Source: Clonostachys chloroleuca (taxonomy: Eukaryota > Ascomycota > Sordariomycetes > Hypocreales > Bionectriaceae). From it: 64,000 bases of DNA. The DNA is taken from NCBI GenBank assembly GCA_037952775.1, contig JBANAY010000003.1:23684001-23748000 (forward strand). The letters run 5' to 3'. How positions within the stretch are numbered: the first letter of the stretch is position 1; every line of letters begins with the position of its first letter. Below are positions 30,918 through 44,077 of this stretch, piece after piece. The notes under the pieces were generated by a model. The model was given only the letters and a program-made list of their open reading frames with translations, was not told where the DNA came from and ran no database searches. A program made the position numbers and the translations under genes.

Positions 30918-33513
30918 TTAACCTTCCCGACACGAAAGAAGGCCCTGTGCAGATTGACAATTTAGCATGCGATCAAAATCATATCTGACAAAGACATCAC
31001 ACTTACACTTCCACACTGAGTCGTCTGAGAATAGTATCACCGATACAAGAAGTGGCAAAGCCGAAAGCCTATCGTGAACTTCAGATCGCAGCTCAGAGAC
31101 TTCTGCAAAACTGTCGCTTAGCAATGCGTTGAGCGTATCGCGTGACCCGACGTGTGGCAGGCGGTTTTGCGCAAATTGAAGGTACCAGGACAGGAGAAGA
31201 CCTGCATAGAATATCGGTCAGCCGATGGAACAAACGATCAAAGAAGTCAAATGACATACAGCCCTCGTAGGCACCCACCGCATCTTCTGGTCCGAATTTG
31301 ATTGGTCCCATTTTGCCGAGATATGATAACCCCAAACGGCAGTCATATCTGAGTTCCTCTGCCGCACGGATGAATGCCTTTAAGAGATCAGGTGAGCTCG
31401 CTTCGCACGAGAGGCGTAAGATCTCGGCGTCCTGGGGAGTGGCAGGTGACCACAGTAATTTTTTCATTGCAGTTAGCGGAATGCTGGCGTAAAGATGATA
31501 GAAGGCCGAGTCAAGCATGGACTTTGCGCAGTGGACGGTAGAGTCTGGAGCCAGCTCAGCGTCTTGTTGGCCCATGCGCCTCCTGAGAATCCTGTCAAGC
31601 ACATCCAGCGACAGACCCATTTTCTCGGCATACGTAGTATAAATCTCCCCGTGTTGTGAGCTTGTGAGCAGCTCGAAGGAACAGATCCGGTAGAGAAGGG
31701 CGGAAACGACGGTGATGAGGCCAAATTCGCTCATGGGCTGAGAAGGCGTTTGGCCATTCACAATGGCGTCCATTGCCTCGTCACTGTAAAGTACCTGTGT
31801 CGGGATCTCCAAACTAGACTCCGGTTTTTGCCAGTCTGCGGTGCTGGACGGGAGGGCGAATTTGGCTTCAACAATGGGCCATGCAAGCCATGCTTCCTGT
31901 TCTTTTGAACATAACGAGGCTCCTATCAAGATTGTGGTTGAGATGCACCTGGTAGCACATGAGTTAGTAACTACAAAGTATCTGCAACGCAGAGATAAGG
32001 CTAGTATACCTATTGATGCTCTCACGGCGAACCCAATCCTTATACGATGTAACCGAACAAGTCTGAAGCTCCTTAATTGCTTCTCGGCTAAGCTGTGAAA
32101 CTACATGTCAGCCCCACGTATATATACCATAGCTTAGGACTCAAGCGAACCTTGTTGCAGTGGAGGAATGCATGACCCGATTTTGCATCTGGGCCGCAGT
32201 GAACCTCAAAGTATCCGAGGAGCAAATATGTCTGCAACATCCAGACGAGAGTCTCGAGGTCGGCCTTGTTGAATGAGCTCATCTGTTCGTGCTGTGATCT
32301 TGTGTCAACGAACTTGGGTTATTCTAATGCTCTTTCCGGTGAGCCTTTCTCCTACCTCGAAAATCAATTGTACAGCGATAGCATGCATAGAGATAGAAGT
32401 AGAGGATTCGCCGAGGTAAACAGCGCCGCAAGCCATGATCGCGAACAGGAGGGGTGCTGTATTAGAGCAGTAGTCAGAACTTTTTGCTAGTCGATTCATT
32501 GCGGTACTACTTACAAGGTGTAGTGGCAATATCAAATGTTGGTTCATGTACAATGGGTATATGAGCCGCAAAGTGCTCGAAAAAAGCTTTGACGAAGCGC
32601 TTTACGGCATATTTGGAGGGGAAACGGAGAGAAGCGAGTACGTGGGCCGGATATTTGGTGAGATTGGCCCGCGCATTCTCACAGTTATTGTCGTCTGCTA
32701 CGAGGTGATGTCCGGCAGGCTTACTATGGACAGGGCCAGAGGGTGGCACGCTGGGCTTTGGCGGTTCCAATCCCGAGATCGGAAGCTCTGGGGTATTACC
32801 AGCCGGCATGTCGTTGAGAAACCCCTGCGCGAGAAGGGCATCAAGGTCGAACATATCTGAAAGATTTGGATTGACGAGCTCGGGGTCCATAAATGCGGGA
32901 TTGAATGCTAGAGGGCTCCCTGACAAATAGGCCGGGAACATTTCGGGGTGGGAGGGCATGGCGTTGTCGAGCGAGTTTGTTTGGCTGCTCTGGGATCCGC
33001 CCCCGTCGTTATGTGTCGGGGACTCTTCGAAGCCCTGAATTGCGTGATCGGTTCCCTCGGAATGGCGATCATCTTCTCCTCGACCGGTCGTCGAAGCTGG
33101 TGAAGCTCGTGAGGCGTTGTTCTTACGTGCCCTCGGCCCAGACGCCCCAGGATGGGAACTGGTGCGACGCCTGCCCCGGAACCCAGATGATTTTTTATTG
33201 GTGAGCCCGTGGTGGAAGTTTTTCGTGTGCCGGACGATTACATCCTTGCGAGAAGAGGTCAAGGAACAATACAGACAATTGTATGGCTTCTCGTTTCCAT
33301 CTGCACATAGGCGAGAGGGTCAGCTAGTCGTGGAAAACTTGATGAAGAATGGAGGAGGGACTTACGCGTTAGCTCGTGGCGTCGTAGATGGGCCAGGCGG
33401 TTAAACTTGGCATTGCACTGGTCACAAGAGAAGCCGTAACTAGCTTTAGTAGAGTCCTTGGTTACATGTTCGCGATTAATCTGCTGCGTAGAGGTGGTGG
33501 TCTCGGACGACAT
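30918..33513 (-). CDS. C2H2 zinc-finger transcription factor with fungal-specific domain
   Basis: Seven exons in phase: 33513-33366, 33300-32515, 32456-32356, 32291-32151, 32092-32010, 31948-31260, 31201-about 30918. Two tandem C2H2 fingers are at about residues 35-80: CDQC...H...H with HELTRH created exactly by the first splice, then CLYC...HTKNFH. A low-complexity Ser/Gly/Pro linker follows, then a fungal-specific TF domain (FFEHFAAHIPIVHEPTF, LFAIMACGAVYLGES, WMLQTYLLLGYFEV). This combination occurs in several Pezizomycotina regulators. The 3' end is uncertain: a further intron after TGGAAGT (donor 31005) is possible and would change the last 30-40 residues. It is the best local candidate for a factor reading a G-rich element such as GGTGGGGA. 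Confidence 0.85.
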
Positions 33514-34208
33514 CTCAACAGTCCATCGAAGGGGGGAGCAGCGCAGAAAAGGGAAGGGAATCAAGGGTTGGGAGGAAGATTACGGGGGTTGACATATCCG
33601 AGCTGAAATTGCGGGGGATGAGATTGATTGCGGGGGGATCTAGCGAATCTTAATCAGCATAGGGTCTAGAACGATCTTCGTTATAGCGATATATCCCGTC
33701 ATAAGTATGCACCCAGGCAGATTATCCTGGAACACCTTTTAGGCTGCAGCACTGACTCTGCATTTAATAAAAAAAAAATCCATCTAGACATCTGAATAAA
33801 TGTTGCTTGTCAACCGCCAGAATTAAGACGCGCATGCCCCAGTCCGCTACGCACCGCTACAGTCTATGCCGGCAGTTTCTCGGTCCATGCATGCACTCAA
33901 GTGGGTCCGACCTGTTCCGGGGGCATGTTGGGGCCCCGGTCTCCCAGGTTTGGCTTATTCTCGATACCGCAATCAGAATGCGTGCCAAAGTCACGAAGTC
34001 TACAGAGGAGATGCATTATTTCATGGAGGAAAAAAGAGGAGAGAGAGAGAGAGAGAAACAGATTAACATTTCAACACCCCGGAGTAAATGAGATAGACCT
34101 CACAGGGTAAGCGATGGCTGAGAAAGCAACTTCTGCTATTGGTCCCTTGGATGCCGCGTTTTCTCCGAGTGGGTACCCACCGACTACATGCCAGGCGCCC
34201 AGCCTCCC
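33514..34208. other. intergenic, upstream of the C2H2 regulator
   Basis: Contains a (GA)n run at about 34036-34056 and an A-run near 33770-33778. No coding frame supported. The right part is the 3' flank of the aldehyde dehydrogenase. Confidence 0.45.
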
Positions 34209-35830
34209 CTAATCTCTCCATGTAATTGTCTTGTACCTGAGAAACTCACCTAGTCCCTGTGAGGCATTGAACCTCCCGTAGCCGCTCTTCTTGGCTCCCC
34301 CGTGAACAAGTGAAGCTTCGTCGTGCACGGTCATGGAGTTGATGTGGACCGCCCCGGTTTCGTACTTCCGGGCGATCCGCAGCGCCGCCTTGAGGTCCTC
34401 GGTAAAGATAGCCCCCGAGAGCCCGTAGTCGGTGTCGTTGGCGATGCTGAGAGCCTCTGCCTCTGTCTCAAACGTCATAACGGATACGGTGGGCCCGAAA
34501 GACTCTGTGTGGTAAATCTCCATGTCCTTGGACACGTTGGAGATGATGACAGGTCTCATCTTTGTGGGCTGGTCCTCTACGGCCTCGGCATTGCCCACAA
34601 GGGTCGTCGCGCCCAGAGACACCGCGTTGGCGATCAAACCCTTGTTCTTCTGCACAGCCGCTGAATTGACGAGCACGAATGGCGGGTTGGTGGATCCAAA
34701 GAGTTTCTCAGTAGCTTCTTTGAGGGCGACGCCGAATTCTTCAGCGACCGCCTTATGCACAAGGATGCGCTCTGTCGACATGCATACCTGGCCGCTCTGG
34801 GGAAGTAGATTGTAAGCAAAACGAAAGCAGATGTGATAAAATATGATGGGCAATCCTTTAACACGGCTAGATATAACTTACGTGGATGAAGGCGCCTAAA
34901 ACGCACGCCGTAGCGGCCTTTTTCAGGTCGGCATCCTTGAGGACTATGGCGCTGGCCTTGCCCCCAGCTCCAGAAGAAGCGGCTTAACGTGTTTCCCAGC
35001 GAGACTGGCAATGATGCTGCCCACGAGCGTGCTTCCCGTAAAGTTAATCTTCTTGATCGCCCGGTGAGCGATGAGAGATTCTGTGATGGCAGCCGCATCG
35101 GCCGTTCGATGATAGATAACATTGAGGCAGCCGTCGGGCAGCCCAGCTTGGCGGAACACGTCGCCGAGTGCCCAGAAGACGCGCGGGCTTAGCTCGGAGC
35201 CCTTGAGGACGGTTGTGTTGCCGGCCGCGAGAGCGAACGCGACTGAGCGTGCTCCGAGCACGTAGGGAGCATTCCTGCAGACGAGGTTTGTGAGAAAGGC
35301 GTCTATGTATAGGGGCACTAATTAATTGTCTAGACATACCATGGGGCAATTGCGAGGACAACACCATATGGCTCCTTGACTATGATGGCATGGGAGCCCT
35401 CTTCCGCCGTCGTAGGAACCGATCCTTCAACTGCAGCCTCGATCCTCCCGCCGATGTCCCTCAAGATCTGCACCGTGGCGTTGAGGTTAATCTCCATGAA
35501 CTGCCGGCCCGCACCCGTCTCCTGGCTCTGGTACGTGAACAGCTCTTCCTTCCTGCTGAGGAAAATATCGGCAGCCCGGAACAGGATATCTCTACGGAAG
35601 CTTGGCTTTGTCTGGGACCACGAGGGGAAAGCTGCCTGAGCTGCTTCAACTGCCCCGTGGGCGTCGCTTATTGAAGCTGCGGAACCATCCCATAGCTTTT
35701 TGGCGTTAACAGGGCTAGTTACTGGGAATGTCGTTGTGGACGTGACATCCTTTCCATTGATGATGAATGGAACGATGTCGAGAGTATTGGGCTTGTCAGA
35801 CCCACCGTTGGCCTGTTCACTTGGGCTCAT
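34209..35830 (-). CDS. aldehyde dehydrogenase (salicylaldehyde/vanillin-dehydrogenase-like), one-base frameshift
   Basis: Exons 35830-35340, 35274-34882 and 34796-34209; 490 aa if one base is restored. Family marks: PFIINGKDV start, NFTGSTLVG, the Glu loop LLLELG, catalytic Cys in SGQVCMSTER, and ESFGPTVSV with GAVHINSMTV near the end. This style matches NahF-type salicylaldehyde dehydrogenases. In exon 2 the frame is lost directly after LLLELG. A run of five G at about 34961-34965 would need six to continue into GKASAIVLKDADL, which is present in the next frame and leads correctly into the last exon. Either a recent null mutation or a homopolymer sequencing error. Function in context: oxidising aldehydes released by the stilbene-cleaving enzyme. 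Confidence 0.87.
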
Positions 35831-36659
35831 GTTTAACAATGAGGGTATAAGAGTCGCAAAATAGTTTTAAAAGAAACCTTTGGCACCTTAAGACGTAGTC
35901 TAATGGGTATTTAACCTTTCCTATATTCGAATCACCTGCTGGTGGCGATGCCAATTGCTACAACATTCATTCAGCTCCAGGTGGATATTTCTTTGAGTGG
36001 CAGTATGTTCTTTTCCTCACCTCGCTCCACCCGAATGAAACCCCATCTATATCTCCATTAAAAGAAATAAGACTCGGCAGTGGCTTCGAAACATCTGCCA
36101 TCAATGCTTCGGAATTAGCCTAATAATTTGTATTTTATTTCTGTGCCAGCTGATATCCCTTTTCTCGGATTGTCAGGTTATTGTGATACACTACGCCACT
36201 GCAACTCCCAGGGTGGGGAGGACGGTGGGGAGTTGGCTCAGTACCACCGGTGGGGAGTCTCGATGGATTCTCATACTGTACGATTCCCGCGCTCAGCTAC
36301 CATGATGGATGCCTCTCTAGAACTAATCTGTGTTGGAGATCAAACTGCAGATTCCCAGCTCCATGGGGTCGTCACCATTATTAGCCTTATAGTCCATCTT
36401 GTCCGGCTCTCGCTTTAGGTTCATCTGGGCTGGCTTTTCTTTATGTAGCTATAGGGTAACCCAAGCTTTCACAGCTCGACAGCACTTCGCGAAAGTTACC
36501 TACGGCCTCATCAAATCTTCGGGCTCATACTGCCCACCGTGTTGAGTATTACGCGTCCTCGGTCCGACCCATCCGTTGTAAATTGCCAGACTATATCAGT
36601 AGATATCATTACAGACGGTAACCGAGTCCGACCCGACTTTCAACCGCAACAAAACCAAT
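35831..36659. promoter_or_regulatory. bidirectional promoter, ALDH / P450, with three GGTGGGGAG copies
   Basis: Three exact GGTGGGGAG copies at 36212-36220, 36224-36232 and 36249-36257, all within 46 bp, lie between the divergent starts (35830 leftwards, 36660 rightwards). This is the densest cluster of the motif in the window and sits 380 bp from one start and 400 bp from the other. Confidence 0.65.
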
Positions 36660-38453
36660 ATGAAGCTGCTTGAAAAACATTCCCAAGTGTCGCTGCTTGC
36701 TGGCGCATTGGTTTTACTATGGATTCTTTATCAAGCATATCTATTCATCTCATTCCGTCAAAAATACAGTTTCCCCAATCTCGTTCCTGGAGGACTGCCC
36801 TTCTTTGGAAATATGTTCCAAATCCCAACCGATACAGCGGAGCGGCGCCTCTACTTTCATGGCCTGGCCAAAAAATACGGTGAAATGTATAATGCTGAAT
36901 GAGTCTATAGCTGAAAAAAGAAAGAAAAAAATGCGATGCTGACATCTCATTTCGCACAGATTCACACTCAAAGTCGGTTCTAACTACTTAATGTTCATCA
37001 ACTCTCAACGCGTTGCGAATGAAATATTGGATAAGCGTGGGGCTCGGTATATTTCGCGACAGAATCTACCTATGCCAGGCGATGTTGCCTCTGGCGGCAA
37101 ACGCGTCGTCTTCATGCCATACGGTAATCTTTGGAAGTGGGAGCGCAAGCTCATTCACGAAATCATCGGCCCCGGAAACCGCAATGTCTTTGCCCCTCTG
37201 CAGGACATGGAGTCACGAACATTGCTCTATGACTACCTCATGCAGCCGGACTTGTGGCACCAGGCTCACGCTCGATATGCTAGCTCCCTCATCATGAGCA
37301 TGGTATATGGGAGGAGGACGAAGTTGGGAGACCCTAACGTTGACAGAATCATTGACACAAATAACGAGATCATGAAGATGTTTGAACCCGGATCGAGCCT
37401 GATTGACGCGTTTCCATTCTTGGCTTATATACCCCTCCCGCGCTCTATCCAGCCATGGAGATGGTGGGGAGATAGTGTCTTTGAAGCATCCAAGAGGTAT
37501 ATTTCGACCACTCCGTAGTTCCCGTTCAAGGTACGGTTGTTGACTTTCAGCTAGGAACTTCATCGAAGAGTATGAAGGCCTCGCGGAGCGAGAAGCACAA
37601 GGCAAAAATGTCACATGTTTCATGTCTGAATTCAAGAGGCTTGGAAGAGACAAGGCCCTTGATTATGAGTCGACTGTGTTCTTGGGTGGCTCCCTCATTG
37701 AAGCCGGATCTGACACCACACGTGTGGCTCTGAACCAGTTGATGGCCGGGGCAGCCCTGTTTCCCGACTGGATTCAGCGAGCGCGCAAGGACTTGGATGA
37801 TATTTGTGGCGCTAATGCTGAGAGACTTCCGACTGCTAGCGATATCACGAACCTGCCTTACGTAAAAGCAATCAGCAAGGAAGTTCTGCGATGGAAGTAA
37901 GTACACTTACCCGGCGTCATTTGTGGCAGGCTACCAACCATGGTCTAGTATATCACTCCCTGAGATCCCGCACTCGTTGATCGAGGACGACTCCTTCGAA
38001 GGCTTTAACATTCCCGCGGGAACCAGCGTCATGTGGAACAGCTGGGGCCTGCATATGAGTTCTTCCGAGTATGAGCAGCCTGAGCGATTCTGGCCCGAGA
38101 GATTCATGAACGATGACGTGGACAAGCCGATCAAGGGACACTTGGCATTTGGGACAGGTGAGTTAACAAATTCGCCCTTTACCGTGTATCATAGCCAAGT
38201 TACTGACCGTCTGGGTTGAATAGGTCGGCGAGTATGCCCCGGTTGGACCATTGCCAGCAACAGTCTCCACTTGTTGATCGCGCGTGTCGTCTACTGTTTC
38301 GACTTTCATCAAGTTTCGGGACATCCGATCCCAGTTGGAAAGCCGTTCGATATTGGAACAGAGAAGCCATACGAAGTGAAAATTACGGTCAGAAGCCCGG
38401 CTCACGCGGCGTTGGTCAAGAGGGAGTGTGAAGAATCGGCGAATATTGAGTGA
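36660..38453 (+). CDS. cytochrome P450 (third; FGTGRRVCPG)
   Basis: Five exons (36660-36886, 36960-37496, 37555-37896, 37949-38157, 38224-38453), 514 aa. N-terminal anchor at residues 10-30, PNLVPGGLPFFGN hinge, I-helix EAGSDTTR, K-helix KEVLRW and heme loop FGTGRRVCPG. Family resemblance is to fungal O-demethylase/ring-hydroxylase CYPs of the OrdA/CYP64-like type. The acceptor at 37948 (TCTAG) rather than the nearer CAG at 37929 restores the frame and the expected IPHSLIEDD. Divergent from ALDH; O-demethylation or hydroxylation of a methoxylated aromatic is a reasonable guess. Confidence 0.9.
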
Positions 38454-38694
38454 TTATGAGATTGAACGAAGTAGATGTCGGGGCGTGGAAAAACATGACA
38501 GACGTTTGATAGATGAGCCTGCTGAAACGTCGAGAAAGAGAGGGATAGACTAGCCCTAAATCCATCCATCTTACAGTTTCACTTTTTCTTGCATCATAAA
38601 TGGATCACCACATGTCAAAACATTTAGTGGTATTAAACCAGTCCACAAGTTGCACAATCTAACTAGAATTGATATTTCTGCTTGTCCCTCGAAT

Positions 38695-39774
38695 CTACAA
38701 GTCTGCTCTCGCGTCCTCACCAGCCCATGCTCTCCTAATGACCTCCCTGATAAGATCTCTGTCAATATCTCTTGGGTTAGGATAAGACTTGCTGACGGAA
38801 ATATCAGCCGCCTTATCAATATCATCCTCCCTGAACCCTATGGATCCCAGACTACGGGGAACACCCAGCCTGTTGAGCAGGCTGTTAAGACCGTGGAGAG
38901 CATCGCCGTTGCTAGTTGGAAGGGCACTAGCAAGGGCTTCCATGGCTTTAGGGACTTTGGGCGCGTTGTACGCCAACGCATGCGGGAGGACAATTGTGTG
39001 CGTCTCGGCATGGGGTAGATTGAACGAACCACCCAAAGTGTGGCAGAGCTTATGATGGAGAGACATTCCCACACTACCCAAGCATGTTCCGCACAACCAA
39101 GCTCCATACTGACACGTAGATCGAGCGGAGATAGAGTCGGGATCATCTAGCAATTGCACTGCTCCTCTTGCGAGTGCCCTCACGCCCTCTATAGCCATGA
39201 GACTGACGATGGGGTTAACATTAGGCGCGTACAGAGCTTCAACGCCGTGCGCAAGAGCGTTAATAATGCTCGTGAGGGACATAGGCAGAGGAAGCGTGAG
39301 GGTCAAGTCGACATCGTAGATGACAGTCTTTGGGAGAATTGAAATGTTGGTCTGGGTTGTCTTGATGCGATCAACAGTCTCTCCGAGAATGGGAGTCACC
39401 TCACTACCAGCGTATGTAGTAGGAATTGCAATATGGTAAAGATCTTTGCGGAAGCTGATGGCCTTTCCAAGGCCAGTGGTGCTACCACCTCCAATTGAAA
39501 TGAGTACATCGGACTCTTTGTCTTGACAAAATCGTAGAGCTTTCTCAGTAATGCCCAAGGGAGTGTGCATGGTAGCCTCGGAGAAGATGGAAGCATCCTC
39601 TACATGAGGCTTCAAAATCTCAGTGATCTGCCTTGCTTGTTCGATCTGGTATGGCGTAGAGAGGACTAAAGGACGACGGAAGCCGAGTGCCCGGAGACAC
39701 TGTGGAAGTTGCCGGGTTGAACCACGGCCAAAGATAATTTTGTGAGGCAGCGGACTGTAAACGAAGGACTCCAT
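38695..39774 (-). CDS. maleylacetate reductase (iron-containing alcohol dehydrogenase family)
   Basis: Single exon, 359 aa. It starts FVYSPLPHKIIFGRGS, has the nucleotide-binding SIGGGSTTGLGKAI, the strand IPTTYAGSEVTPI and the metal/active-site run NALAHGVEALYAP followed by HHKLCHTLGGSFNLPHAETHT. These are the hallmarks of maleylacetate reductases, which lack two of the iron ligands of ordinary group III dehydrogenases. The enzyme reduces maleylacetate to 3-oxoadipate with NAD(P)H. It is head-to-head with a hydroxyquinol-type dioxygenase, which makes maleylacetate, so the assignment is strongly supported by context. Confidence 0.95.
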   Translation of the reverse strand: MESFVYSPLPHKIIFGRGSTRQLPQCLRALGFRRPLVLSTPYQIEQARQITEILKPHVEDASIFSEATMHTPLGITEKALRFCQDKESDVLISIGGGSTTGLGKAISFRKDLYHIAIPTTYAGSEVTPILGETVDRIKTTQTNISILPKTVIYDVDLTLTLPLPMSLTSIINALAHGVEALYAPNVNPIVSLMAIEGVRALARGAVQLLDDPDSISARSTCQYGAWLCGTCLGSVGMSLHHKLCHTLGGSFNLPHAETHTIVLPHALAYNAPKVPKAMEALASALPTSNGDALHGLNSLLNRLGVPRSLGSIGFREDDIDKAADISVSKSYPNPRDIDRDLIREVIRRAWAGEDARADL

Positions 39775-40165
39775 TTTTGGTGATCTAAGTTTTTGTTCGC
39801 AGTGAGAATTGAACTAAGTGATGAGACAATATTTCTTCACATCCATCCGCCACCTTTATTTCCGGGAAGCCTCCGAAATACGCCTAGAGCTCATTCCTAA
39901 CAGTTGTCAGTTGTTTTCCAGTACCCACGCGGGCTTCCGCGCTTTCCACCCATAGCCACCCGCGGACCACCCGCCTCATCCCCACCATCGATGGCATCGA
40001 TGGGTCTCTTAATGCTACTGTAGTCGTTCCGGTGCCGATTCATAATCCGATGCATAAAAATTGATCCTGAAGGTATGAAAATACGTCCATCTTCATTGGA
40101 GGCATACGCCAACGATACGAGATTTAATCATATTGGCCAAGGTAGTCCAGTAAACACATTCCACC
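39775..40165. promoter_or_regulatory. bidirectional promoter, maleylacetate reductase / intradiol dioxygenase
   Basis: 391 bp. Contains TACCCACGCGGG near 39920, AGCCACCCGCGGACCACCCG around 39955-39973 and the exact octamer TCCCCACC at 39979-39986. Confidence 0.6.
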
Positions 40166-41200
40166 ATGTCTCATATTCGCCCAGATACCGCCCCGTTGAA
40201 AAACCTCACCACCGACAATATTACTGAGAATGTCGTGGCCATCAATTCTTCTTGTTCGGACCCCCGTACTCGCTTCCTCTTCGAGAGGCTTGCTCATCAC
40301 CTTCATGACTTCGCGCGCGAGACTCGGCTCACGACATCAGAGTGGATGACAGCTATACAATTCCTCACCAGGACAGGGCAGATTTGCACCGACACTCGAC
40401 AAGAGTTCATTCTTTTGTCCGATGTGCTTGGACTATCCCTGTTGGTGGACTCAATTGATCACCCAAAGCCGCCCGCGTCTACCGAGGGGACTGTTCTCGG
40501 CCCCTTCCACGCCCACGGAGCTGAGCAATTGGCCTCGGGTGAGGCCATCTCGCATGATCCCGATGGAGAGCCACTGTTAGTTGTGTGTTCAGTGAAAGAT
40601 TCACGAGGCAACCCACTGCCAGACGTGGAGATTGATATCTGGGAGACAGACTCCAATGGCTTCTATGACGTGCAGTATGCGGACCGTGAAGGATTCGACA
40701 ACCGAGCTATACTACACAGTGACAAGCAGGGAAATTTTCATTTCAAGGCTATTGTCCCAGTTTCATATCCCATTCCAGACGACGGGCCTGTAGGACAGCT
40801 TCTCAAAGTCCTCAATCGACACCCCTACCGACCTAGTCACATGCATTTCAAATTCAACAAGGCTGGTTACGATCCGTTGATAACGTAAGTTGTAATTATC
40901 CCAACAAACTAGGGTTCGACTGACGTGATCAGGGCACTCTATGTTCGTGGTGACCCATATGAATCCTCTGACGCGGTCTTCGGTGTTAAGGAGTCCCTCA
41001 TTGTCGATCTGAAGAGGGCGTCTGATACACCTGGGCTCTCTGAGACATATGGAGTACTGGAAACCACAAAGGTACTGACATACGACTTTGTCCTAGTCTC
41101 CGAAGCCGAGGTAGATGCGTTGCGGCATGAAAAGGCAACACAGTCGGCTGAAAATCTTAGGAATGGTGTTAAGGTAGTTAATGGCACTCTTTCTTATTAA
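40166..41200 (+). CDS. intradiol ring-cleavage dioxygenase, hydroxyquinol 1,2-dioxygenase-like
   Basis: Two exons (40166-40884, 40933-41200), 328 aa. An N-terminal helical dimerisation region is followed by the motif TEGTVLGPFHAHGA and the Fe(III) ligands: Tyr in GFYDVQYADRE, Tyr in RHPYRPSH and two His in RPSHMHF. GPFH after the TEG turn is characteristic of hydroxyquinol/catechol 1,2-dioxygenases. Together with maleylacetate reductase it forms the hydroxyquinol branch: 1,2,4-trihydroxybenzene to maleylacetate to 3-oxoadipate. Catechol cleavage to muconate is the alternative; the partner gene favours hydroxyquinol. Confidence 0.93.
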
Positions 41201-41627
41201 TCCAAGTTGATATTAAAGCTCTACTAAAAAGAAAAGATGAACGGTCCTGCATTTATAAGATGAAAAAGCTCCCTATGTTGAGATATAAACTTAACCGGTT
41301 CTAGAGCCATAGCCATTTTTGCATTTAAACACGCTGATGTTCCTTTCAAAAAGCTCGCCATACAATGATGAAAAGCTGTCATGTGGAGGAACGCTGTAAA
41401 CCGTTGAGTTGTGGCCTTGCCATTGTTCGCTATAGAGACCTTTACCCATCTTACTGCTCGGGAATGTAGTATGCAATGGTATCAATTTAGATGCATATAT
41501 GTGCCAAGACACGGAATAGACTAAAGTCTTTGACTTGCATTGTCTCTGGGAGCTGATAAAATGATGACCTATGTCACTGGGGAATGAGCTTGTAGAATTA
41601 CTGTATTATATGTGGTAAACACTACTT
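41201..41627. other. convergent intergenic region
   Basis: Tail-to-tail gap between the intradiol dioxygenase and the VAO-type gene. No coding signal recognised. Confidence 0.45.
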
Positions 41628-43569
<1,942 letters not shown>

Positions 43570-44077
43570 TTGGACTATCTTTTCTGTGCTGTTTAAACAA
43601 GGTTGGAAGAATATATCAATTGCGGGCAGGTTCAGTCCTTCTTGAACAACATGGAGGGCGGTCCTAAAGACCTTAGAATAACTAGACAAAAAGAATCCCA
43701 CCATTATTTGCCTCACAATTTGACAGTAGAGTAGCACATGGTTCGATCCGGGTGGCACAACCTCATCGCGTCTCATGTGGTACAATCACTTAACACAGTG
43801 TAGTCGAGACCACCGGAATGGTGGGGATTTGATACATACCAAGCACATTTTACCCACTCTTGGGCCACATCCACACCGGCTTCCCCCACACAGCAGTGAA
43901 ATGAAGTCATTAGCTGGCTAGCAAACCAGTGGGATCTTGTACTATGAGGAGAATGGAGATGTTTGCCGGAGAGTCCGGCGAAGATATAAATTCGAGATGC
44001 TATATCCAAAATTGCTCGAACTTGCCATCTGCACCTGACCATAAGATAGAAAAAGGAAAATCATTATTTATTCCACC
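43570..44077. promoter_or_regulatory. bidirectional promoter, VAO / CAO-like dioxygenase
   Basis: 508 bp between the two aromatic-side-chain enzymes. TTACCCACTC near 43852 and TTCCCCCACAC near 43883 are looser relatives of the shared element. No coding support for the open frame upstream of the VAO ATG. Confidence 0.5.

Noticed and set aside
34036..34056. (GA)n run
   Set aside because: Ordinary short simple repeat without further structure.
37897..37948. Frame break in the third P450 after KEVLRW
   Set aside because: Using the acceptor at 37948 instead of the CAG at 37929 restores the frame to IPHSLIEDD.
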